The translations under genes were made by a program, and so were the position numbers. This document shows, one piece after another, positions 1 through 5,476 of a stretch of 8,838 bases of DNA. The stretch spans positions 1 through 8,838 of the forward strand of contig CAIQJW010000149.1 in NCBI GenBank assembly GCA_903872255.1, given 5' to 3'. Under the pieces are notes generated by a model that was given only the letters and a program-made list of their open reading frames with translations, was not told where the DNA came from and searched no databases. Each line of letters begins with the position of its first letter. Position 1 is the stretch's first letter. This stretch comes from an uncultured delta proteobacterium. GTDB lineage: Bacteria > Desulfobacterota > Syntrophorhabdia > Syntrophorhabdales > Syntrophorhabdaceae.

Positions 1-1153
1 CCAGGAGGGTATCTTCCCCGCGAAGCAGGATGCCCTTGGGCCCCGGGACAATTTCACCGATATTTGCCCGCGTGAAGAGAACGCCCTTTTCCTGGGTGTC
101 CTCGAAAAACTCCTCGCCTCCGCGAGGATGGGCACGCATATCCATGTAAAACGATTCCACGTAGGAATCGGCGTATTTCTCTTTGAGCCCCTCGGCCGCC
201 CGAAGGGCGTTGATGCAGCATATGCGCGAGCAGTACGGCCTGCCGATCTGCTCATCCCGCGATCCGATGCAGTGAAGAATTGCGACCCTGGGTTTTTCGG
301 GCAATGCGAGAGTGTCGCCCGACCTTTCAAGATCAAGGGTCGTCACGATGCGCGGGTCCCTGCCATACCCAAGCTCCGGTTTTATCTCGGGATCGAACGG
401 GGAGAATCCTATCGACACGACGACCCCGCCTGCCATGATCTTCTTTTCACCATCCGGGGTATCGAGGGTGGCCTGGTAATTCCCGAAGAAACCTTCAAAA
501 TTAGAGAGCCTGGACGAGGTGAAGACCTCCACGTTGTCGCGCTCTTTCAGTTCATTCTCCATTTGAGCGATTATGTCGGCGCCGTCCACCCGCGACGGCC
601 ATACGCTCTTGAGTTCACGGACGCGGCCGCCAAGCCGGGCGGTCTCCTCAAGGAGGTAGACCTGCATGCCCATCTTCGAGAGAAATATCGCCGCGCTCAA
701 TCCCGACACACCGCCGCCGATAACAAGGGCAGACTTGTTGACATCGACCTGTTTCTCTTCAAGGGGAACATAGTGGGCTGCACCGTACAAGCCCGACAGA
801 ATGAGCCTCTTCGCCTTTTCCGTGTTCTGATCGATATCGTCACCGACCCAACTGCAATGCTCGCGGATACTGACCCTCCTTAAGAGAAACGGGTTCACAT
901 CTTTCTTTCTCAGGAGGTCTTTGAAGAGTTCGCCATGCAATGAAGGGGCACATGACGCAACAATTACCCGGTCGAGACCGTGTTTCTCGATGCTGTCCGT
1001 GATCATGTTCTGCCCGGGCTCGGAACATAAAAAGGGATAATCCTCCGAAACGATCACCTGAGGGTATTTCCTGAAATATTCACTTAAACCTGTCACATCG
1101 ACCGTGTGTTTGATGTTGTGCCCGCAATGGCAGATGAATATGCCTGTCTTCAT
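1..1153 (-). CDS. HdrA/QmoB-like FAD protein, C-terminal part beyond window
   Basis: Partial: 384 codons are visible from ATG at 1153, with no stop before the window edge. The N-terminal 130 residues are the HdrA leading domain: FICHCG (C8, C10), CSEPGQ (C43), ASCAP (C68) and HCSWVG (C100). A Rossmann FAD site GGGVSG follows at 146-151, then GGRVREL (175-181), HCIGSRD (294-300) and YCSRICC (307-313). Between the FAD site and SIGFSPFD (247-254) there is neither the CxxC motif nor the inserted ferredoxin segment of ordinary HdrA. This is the arrangement of QmoB-type HdrA proteins, which usually end in an MvhD-like domain that would lie outside this window. The expected role is FAD-dependent electron transfer in a cytoplasmic Hdr-type complex. 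The start overlaps the upstream hdrA stop as ATGA, and a GGAAGG ribosome site sits before it. The HdrA family is certain; the QmoB-like subtype and exact partner are inferred. Confidence 0.9.
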   Translation of the reverse strand, partial: MKTGIFICHCGHNIKHTVDVTGLSEYFRKYPQVIVSEDYPFLCSEPGQNMITDSIEKHGLDRVIVASCAPSLHGELFKDLLRKKDVNPFLLRRVSIREHCSWVGDDIDQNTEKAKRLILSGLYGAAHYVPLEEKQVDVNKSALVIGGGVSGLSAAIFLSKMGMQVYLLEETARLGGRVRELKSVWPSRVDGADIIAQMENELKERDNVEVFTSSRLSNFEGFFGNYQATLDTPDGEKKIMAGGVVVSIGFSPFDPEIKPELGYGRDPRIVTTLDLERSGDTLALPEKPRVAILHCIGSRDEQIGRPYCSRICCINALRAAEGLKEKYADSYVESFYMDMRAHPRGGEEFFEDTQEKGVLFTRANIGEIVPGPKGILLRGEDTLL

Positions 1154-2451
1154 GAGGCTTCCTTCCCGATATATTCCATGCACCGTGACGCCGCCTCGCC
1201 TCCTGATGCCACGGTGTCGGGCACGTCCTTCGGGCCCGATCCCATGCCGCAGACAAAGATGCCGTCAACATTTGTTTTTGACGGGGTGATTGCGTCGACG
1301 TTGATAAATCCGTAATCGTCACGCTCGACACAAAGAAGTTCGCACAGGGTTTCGGTTGCCTTGCGCGGCCTCACCCCTGTCGCGAGGATGACCATATCCG
1401 CTTCAATGTCCCGCATCTCGCCGCTTAAGATGTCTTCGACCCGGACGATGAGGCATCCGTTCCCCTCTATGACCTCTCCGGGTATCCCCCGGATGTACAG
1501 GGCCCCGTTCTCCTGCGTGGTTTTGTAGAACTCATCATAGCCCTTGCCGTATGCCCTCACATCTATGTACGACACATAAACCTCCGAGTCTTTTATCCGG
1601 TCACGCACGATCGAGGCGTGTTTTGCGGTGTACATGCAGCACACCCGCGAGCAATACCGGGCACCGCTCTGACGGTCCCGCGAGCCGACGCACTGGATAA
1701 AGTAGAAGCGCTTCGGCTTCTTGCCATTTAGCTGGATATCGCCGCCTGTCGGCCCCGTGACCGAACATATCCTTTCGAATTCCAGGCCGGTCACGACCCC
1801 GCTTAAAGTCCCGTAACCAAGTTCTTTCTTCTCCGTCGGGTCGTAGACATCAAAACCCGGGGCAAGGACAATGCTGTCAAAGAACATCTCCATATCTTCG
1901 CCGGGGTCCTCGAAATTGATCGCGCCCGTCTCGCATGCGTCGATGCAGGCCTTTTTGCACTTGCCCTTCGACAGGAACAGGCAGCGCTCCGGGTCAACGA
2001 TGTATTTCTGCGGTATGGCCTGGGGAAAAGGCATGTAGATCGCCGCCCTTTTTCCGAGCATCATGTTGAACTCGTGCGGTATCCTGCCTTTCATGACACA
2101 CGCTTCGGAACACATCCCGCAGGCCGTGCATTTCTTTGCATCGACAAAACGCGGGTTCTTCCTTATGCCGACCAGGAACCCCGGCCCCTTGTGCGCCATA
2201 TGCGTGACATGCGACACCGTCATAAGGTCGATATTGTGACTAAGAGAGACCTCGACCATTTTCGGCGACAGCGTGCACGTCGAGCAGTCAAGCGTGGGGA
2301 ATGTTTTGTCGAGCTGGATCATTCTGCCGCCGATCGACGGGCCCGCCTCCAGCATCGTCACCCTGATGCCGCAGGATGCGAGCTCGAGGGCGGCGGTGAT
2401 CCCGCCGATCCCTCCGCCCACAACAAGCACGTTTTTTTCGCTGTTGTCCAT
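1150..2451 (-). CDS. Short HdrA-like iron-sulfur flavoprotein with inserted ferredoxin
   Basis: A 433-residue protein of the HdrA (CoB-CoM heterodisulfide reductase subunit A) family. In order: the FAD-binding motif GGGIGG (12-17); GGRMIQLDKTFPTLDCSTC, including the CxxC pair C56/C59; a two-cluster ferredoxin segment with C108, C111, C114, C118 and C157, C165, C169, C173; CVGSRD (254-259); YCSRVCC (266-272); and GSGPKDVPD near 404-412. The last motif carries K408, matching a lysine reported close to the flavin in HdrA. It lacks the roughly 130-residue leading HdrA domain and the C-terminal ferredoxin of full-length archaeal HdrA, so it is about QmoA size. No membrane segment is seen. Its ATG follows the etfA stop with no gap, with only a weak ribosome site, so coupling is likely. 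Role: FAD and iron-sulfur electron relay, possibly the site where electrons split or merge. The family is certain; bifurcation is inference. Confidence 0.93.
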   Translation of the reverse strand: MDNSEKNVLVVGGGIGGITAALELASCGIRVTMLEAGPSIGGRMIQLDKTFPTLDCSTCTLSPKMVEVSLSHNIDLMTVSHVTHMAHKGPGFLVGIRKNPRFVDAKKCTACGMCSEACVMKGRIPHEFNMMLGKRAAIYMPFPQAIPQKYIVDPERCLFLSKGKCKKACIDACETGAINFEDPGEDMEMFFDSIVLAPGFDVYDPTEKKELGYGTLSGVVTGLEFERICSVTGPTGGDIQLNGKKPKRFYFIQCVGSRDRQSGARYCSRVCCMYTAKHASIVRDRIKDSEVYVSYIDVRAYGKGYDEFYKTTQENGALYIRGIPGEVIEGNGCLIVRVEDILSGEMRDIEADMVILATGVRPRKATETLCELLCVERDDYGFINVDAITPSKTNVDGIFVCGMGSGPKDVPDTVASGGEAASRCMEYIGKEAS

Positions 2452-3390
2452 CTAACCGTTCACGATCTCTTTCAGTTTGTCCCTAACTTTATGAATATCG
2501 GCTATGATCCCGAAATGCGCGTACTGAAAGATCGGGGCCTCCGTATCCTTGTTGACGGCTATGATGCAGTCGGAATCCTTCATCCCGGCTATATGCTGAA
2601 ATGCCCCGGATATACCCATGGCGAGGTAGACCTTCGGCTTCACGGTCTTTCCTGACGTTCCGACCTGCCGCGGTTTGGGGAGCCACATTTTGTCGATGAC
2701 CGGACGTGATCCGGAAAGCACCGCCTTAAGCTTATTGGCAAGGTCCTCGTATGCGGGTATCTCATCCTTGTTGCCGATGCCTCTGCCGACGGACAGAAGG
2801 AAATCGGCTTTCGTGATATCAATGTCCGACTTCTCTTCTTCGACATATTCGATAAAGACGCGGCCCTCGGTTTCGGCAATGCCGCTGAGTTCCTCGATCT
2901 TCGCGGCAACGGATCTCTCGGCCGCGCATTCCTTGAAGCTGCCGCTTCTTACGGTCAATACCACGGCCGCGCCGCCTGCCGGTTTGAACTCACCGAACAC
3001 CTTGTCGGAATAATAGCTTTTGTAAAATATGCCTTTGTCCTTATCATATGCACTGACATCGGTTATAACCGGAAGTCCGAAGAACCCGGCGGAATATGGA
3101 GCGCATTCCATGCCGGACGATGACTGGGTGAAGATGAGGTAGTCGGGTTTTCCCCGGCCTGCGAATATCTGCTCCAGCATTTTCGTCAAATTCAACGGGT
3201 TCAGAAAGGTCTCTTCGGCCGTTTTAGCCCTTACAATTGTGTCGGCGATCTTCTCCGGTATCTGATATGGCCCCTCGGGGACAAAAAGTACCGTTTCTTT
3301 ACCGAGAAGGGCTGCCAGACCGACGGAATCGAGGTTTCTCTCTTCGAACACGCCGCGTCTTACCTCTGCCACGATCAATGCGTAACTCAT
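2452..3390 (-). CDS. etfA: Electron transfer flavoprotein, alpha subunit (FixB family)
   Basis: 312 residues from ATG at 3390. The C-terminal FAD domain has the family hallmarks: LPKPRQVGTSGKTV (237-250), GISGAFQHIAGM (259-270), VNKD (279-282), APIF (285-288) and AHFGI (291-295). The N-terminal half (ALIVAE, 4-9) has the ETF alpha/beta fold shared with EtfB. There is no N-terminal ferredoxin extension. An in-frame ATG at 3435 would add 15 residues. The start at 3390 is preferred because it overlaps the etfB stop as ATGA and has AAGGGGG seven bases upstream. Role: with EtfB it carries electrons on FAD between a flavin dehydrogenase, commonly an acyl-CoA dehydrogenase, and another oxidoreductase, here probably the Hdr-like proteins of the same operon. 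Whether this ETF bifurcates cannot be told by eye. FixB of nitrogen fixation is unlikely because fixC and fixX are absent from this gene run. Confidence 0.95.
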   Translation of the reverse strand: MSYALIVAEVRRGVFEERNLDSVGLAALLGKETVLFVPEGPYQIPEKIADTIVRAKTAEETFLNPLNLTKMLEQIFAGRGKPDYLIFTQSSSGMECAPYSAGFFGLPVITDVSAYDKDKGIFYKSYYSDKVFGEFKPAGGAAVVLTVRSGSFKECAAERSVAAKIEELSGIAETEGRVFIEYVEEEKSDIDITKADFLLSVGRGIGNKDEIPAYEDLANKLKAVLSGSRPVIDKMWLPKPRQVGTSGKTVKPKVYLAMGISGAFQHIAGMKDSDCIIAVNKDTEAPIFQYAHFGIIADIHKVRDKLKEIVNG

Positions 3391-4166
3391 TGGTACACCC
3401 CCTTCTCTTTGAGAATTCCCAGAAGTTGGCCGCACATAACGTCAAGCTCGCCGGCCAGCATCGTTGCGCCGCCCTTTTTCGCCGGATATGTCCACCTGAC
3501 TATCTCGATCCCCGGTGCGTTTTCCGCCGGGTAGTCCGCCGCCTTGAAAACCTTGCGCTCCACCTTGGATGCCTTGCGGATACCCATGATGGACACATAT
3601 CTCGGTTCGTTGATCCCGCTCTGTATTGACAGCACGCAGGGAACTGCGAGCTTGACCCGCTCCTGCAGGCCGCCTTCGAGCTCCCGCCGGATTATCATAT
3701 GGTCTTTCTCGATGGCGTCTATGCCGATGACCATCGAGGAATACGGCAACCCTAAGATGGCGCCCAGGATCCCGCCGACGCAGCCGAACTGGTCATCTTC
3801 CGACTGAACCCCGGTAAAGATGACGTCGAACGGAACATTTTCTTTTTTAATAAAGTTAAGGATCAACCGGCTTCGGGCACCGGGATCATGCATGACCGCG
3901 TCGCTTTCGATGAGAAAACCATCCTTCGCTCCCATCGCGATGGCCCGGCGAAGGACCTCGTCCGATTCGGCATCTCCGATCGATATTGCCGTTACGGTGC
4001 CGCCTTCCTTTTCAACGATCCTGACGGCCTCTTCTACGGAGTAATTGTCCCAATCGTTGATCTTGAACGGCACCTTGGAAAGATCTACGGCGGCGCCTTC
4101 ATCGCGGATCCGCAGTTCCTCTTCCTGGGTTGCAGCGACCCTTTTCGTAAATACAAGGATATTCAT
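3387..4166 (-). CDS. etfB: Electron transfer flavoprotein, beta subunit (FixA family)
   Basis: 259 residues, usual length for EtfB. The N-terminus MNILVFTKRV and INDWDNYSVEEAVRI (36-50) are typical. The nucleotide-binding loop is GVQSEDDQFGCVGG (119-132) and the family signature region is LEGGLQERVKLAVPCVLSIQ followed by SGINEPRY (163-190). It pairs with EtfA and binds AMP or, in bifurcating ETFs, a second FAD. One oddity is C129 at the position where relatives usually have Gln (GQ or AQ before TG). The ATG at 4166 overlaps the upstream stop as TAATG and has a GGAGG ribosome site seven bases before it (4174-4178). It overlaps etfA by four bases. The dehydrogenase partner is not in the window. 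Confidence 0.95.
   Translation of the reverse strand: MNILVFTKRVAATQEEELRIRDEGAAVDLSKVPFKINDWDNYSVEEAVRIVEKEGGTVTAISIGDAESDEVLRRAIAMGAKDGFLIESDAVMHDPGARSRLILNFIKKENVPFDVIFTGVQSEDDQFGCVGGILGAILGLPYSSMVIGIDAIEKDHMIIRRELEGGLQERVKLAVPCVLSIQSGINEPRYVSIMGIRKASKVERKVFKAADYPAENAPGIEIVRWTYPAKKGGATMLAGELDVMCGQLLGILKEKGVYQ
3398..3404 (-). promoter_or_regulatory. Ribosome binding site AAGGGGG of etfA
   Basis: AAGGGGG on the minus strand, seven bases before ATG 3390. It fixes the etfA start at 3390 rather than at the in-frame ATG 3435, which would give an unneeded N-terminal extension and a longer overlap with etfB. Confidence 0.75.
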
Positions 4167-5299
4167 TATATAACCTCCACCAAAATTTCTGACAGCTCCT
4201 TTACCGCTAAACCTTTTTCCGTCGCCGGGTCTTCAAGCGTCATGACACAAAACGGACACGCGGCGGCTATGATCTCCGCTCCCAACATCCCGGCATCTAT
4301 CACCCGCACCTCGGCATTTCGCTGGTACACGCTTTCGACCTCGAAGAACATCCTGCCGCCGCCGCCTTCACAGCACAGCGATGTCTCGCGCGACCGGGAG
4401 AACTCCAAAAGTTCGAGGCCGGGCACTGCCTTTAAGATCGAGCGGGGCTCGTCGAAGATGCCATTTTGCTTACCCAGAAAGCACGGATCATGATAGACAA
4501 CTTTTTTCTCGAACGATCCCGGAAAGGCCAGGCTGCCGTCGGCGATCATCCGGGCAAGCACTTCCGTGTAATGGGACACCTTTATGCCCGTGTTGCCGTA
4601 TTCTTTTTTCAGGGCATTCATGCAGTGAGGGGACAATGTCACGATCTCCTTGACGCCGTACTCCTTGAACGTCCCGAGGTTTTCCTCCTGAAGCTCCTCG
4701 AAAAGCCCGGATTCGCCGATCCTTCGGATCTCATTACCGCAGCACGCCTCTTCCTCGCCAAGTATCCCGAATTCCATACCGCCCGCCCGAAGGAGTTTCG
4801 CAACATTGACGGGGATCACCATGCACCGCGGGTCGTACGCCTGAATACAGCACACGAAAAGCAGCCTTTTGCTCTCGGTCTTGGAAACGTGAGGTATTTC
4901 AAAACCAGCCTTCTCTACCCAGTCGGCCCTTTTATTCCGTGACCGTCCCCAGGGGTTTTTCTGGACGAACGTATTCTCAAGCGCCTTTTGGATCGTGACC
5001 GGTATATCCCCATCTTCGACAAGCTTAGATCGCAGCTCTATGATCACCTCGGACGGCTTTACATCCCTCGGGCACCTTAAGCTGCATGCCCCGCATGATG
5101 TGCAGTACCAGGGAAGCGCTTCATCGATATTTGATTTGAACTGGGTTTTTCTAACGAGCATCCTTACGTTGAAGGGTGTTTTCCCGGATTCGGGGCATCC
5201 TCCCGTACATTTGCCGCACTGAATACACGTCAAAACCCGCGTTGCAGTCTGTTCAGGCATTATTTCCGACCCCGCTTGACCGAATACTCTTACGATCAT
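4166..5299 (-). CDS. HdrC-HdrB fusion-type iron-sulfur (CCG-domain) oxidoreductase
   Basis: 377 residues. The N-terminal HdrC-like part carries two [4Fe-4S] motifs: C25, C28, C31, C35 and C66, C69, C72, C76. The C-terminal HdrB/HdrD/GlpC-like part has two cysteine-rich CCG domains: C150/C151, C186/C187 and C226, then C273, C309/C310 (CCEGGGG) and C348/C351. No transmembrane helix is seen. That contrasts with ETF:menaquinone oxidoreductases, which join a similar domain to a membrane module, so this one is probably cytoplasmic. Role: iron-sulfur wire, and possibly the active site for a disulfide or other terminal acceptor, between ETF and the HdrA proteins encoded downstream; the substrate is unknown. 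It is the first gene after the sigma-54 promoter. Start choice is open: ATG at 5299 lies about 18 bases after the predicted transcript start with a weak GGA, while ATG at 5260 (M14) lies closer to the first cysteine motif. Confidence 0.9.
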   Translation of the reverse strand: MIVRVFGQAGSEIMPEQTATRVLTCIQCGKCTGGCPESGKTPFNVRMLVRKTQFKSNIDEALPWYCTSCGACSLRCPRDVKPSEVIIELRSKLVEDGDIPVTIQKALENTFVQKNPWGRSRNKRADWVEKAGFEIPHVSKTESKRLLFVCCIQAYDPRCMVIPVNVAKLLRAGGMEFGILGEEEACCGNEIRRIGESGLFEELQEENLGTFKEYGVKEIVTLSPHCMNALKKEYGNTGIKVSHYTEVLARMIADGSLAFPGSFEKKVVYHDPCFLGKQNGIFDEPRSILKAVPGLELLEFSRSRETSLCCEGGGGRMFFEVESVYQRNAEVRVIDAGMLGAEIIAAACPFCVMTLEDPATEKGLAVKELSEILVEVI

Positions 5300-5319
5300 T
5301 TATTATATCCATGGCTTCA

Positions 5320-5390
5320 CTATGATATGCAATGAGAATACCACAGAGTGAATTCGTTAAATGCCAAATCATTATCGCATGTTATCATAG
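5320..5390. repeat. Separated inverted repeat CTATGATA / TATCATAG
   Basis: CTATGATA at 5320-5327 and its exact reverse complement TATCATAG at 5383-5390 flank the sigma-54 promoter, 55 bases apart. Two TTATC copies (5372-5376 and 5382-5386) lie exactly 10 bases apart, one helical turn. These could be regulator contacts, but the region is AT-rich and chance cannot be excluded. Confidence 0.35.
5328..5343 (-). promoter_or_regulatory. Sigma-54 (-24/-12) promoter of the Etf-Hdr operon
   Basis: On the minus strand the bases are TGGTATTCTCATTGCA. Compared with the sigma-54 consensus TGGCACrNNNNTTGCw, the TGG and TTGCA blocks are intact and the GG-N10-GC spacing is exact; the two C bases of the -24 block are T and the purine is T. 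The predicted transcript start is near 5317, giving an 18-base leader to the ATG at 5299. A sigma-54 activator gene lies immediately across the divergent region, which supports the call. Not tested experimentally. Confidence 0.72.
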
Positions 5391-5400
5391 CCATCCCGAA

Positions 5401-5408
5401 ATTATAAT
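5401..5408. promoter_or_regulatory. Palindromic ATTATAAT, possible -10 box
   Basis: Contains a perfect TATAAT on the plus strand (5403-5408) and on the minus strand (5406-5401). No good -35 hexamer lies at 16-18 bases in either direction. On the plus strand it would give a leader of about 60 bases to the kinase ATG. Weak candidate in an AT-rich stretch. Confidence 0.25.
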
Positions 5409-5439
5409 TCCTTTTTATATGTCTATTTTGGTGACAAGT

Positions 5440-5454
5440 GTATCCTTTTGATAC
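5440..5454. promoter_or_regulatory. Candidate activator site, GTATC-N5-GATAC inverted repeat
   Basis: Perfect 5-base arms GTATC (5440-5444) and GATAC (5450-5454) around a 5-base spacer. The centre is about 130 bases upstream of the predicted sigma-54 transcript start, where NtrC-type dimers usually bind. GATAC continues into two GATAT repeats (to 5464). On the minus strand, 5453-5441 reads TATCAAAAGGATA, one base off the IHF core WATCAANNNNTTR, so an IHF site is an alternative. Binding is inferred from position only. Confidence 0.4.
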
Positions 5455-5458
5455 GATA

Positions 5459-5467
5459 TGATATACT
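5459..5467 (+). promoter_or_regulatory. Extended -10 promoter TGATATACT for the sensor kinase
   Basis: TG-N-TATACT matches an extended -10 sigma-70 element. The hexamer 17 bases upstream (TGTATC) is a poor -35, as tolerated for extended -10 promoters. Transcription would begin near 5474, only about three bases before the ATG at 5477. Either the mRNA is nearly leaderless or translation starts at a later Met (5492 or 5534). It overlaps the GATAY repeats, so the regulator could repress its own operon. Confidence 0.4.
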
Positions 5468-5476
5468 CTAATTGCA

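Noticed and set aside
128..883. 251-codon open frame on the plus strand
   Set aside because: It lies entirely antisense to the second HdrA gene, whose protein has clear family motifs; the plus-strand product shows no recognisable domain.
1..2451. Qmo complex of sulfate reduction
   Set aside because: No aprAB or qmoC is visible, and the genes follow etfBA and a soluble HdrC-HdrB protein; QmoA/QmoB likeness is used only as a domain comparison.
2074..2655. 193-codon open frame on the plus strand
   Set aside because: Antisense across the etfA/hdrA junction; low-complexity Arg/His-rich product with no family features.
2452..4166. FixAB of nitrogen fixation
   Set aside because: FixC and FixX are absent from the gene run, and the flanking Hdr genes point to anaerobic electron transfer instead.
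3888..4493. 201-codon open frame on the plus strand
   Set aside because: Antisense to etfB and the HdrC-HdrB gene, both of which are well supported.
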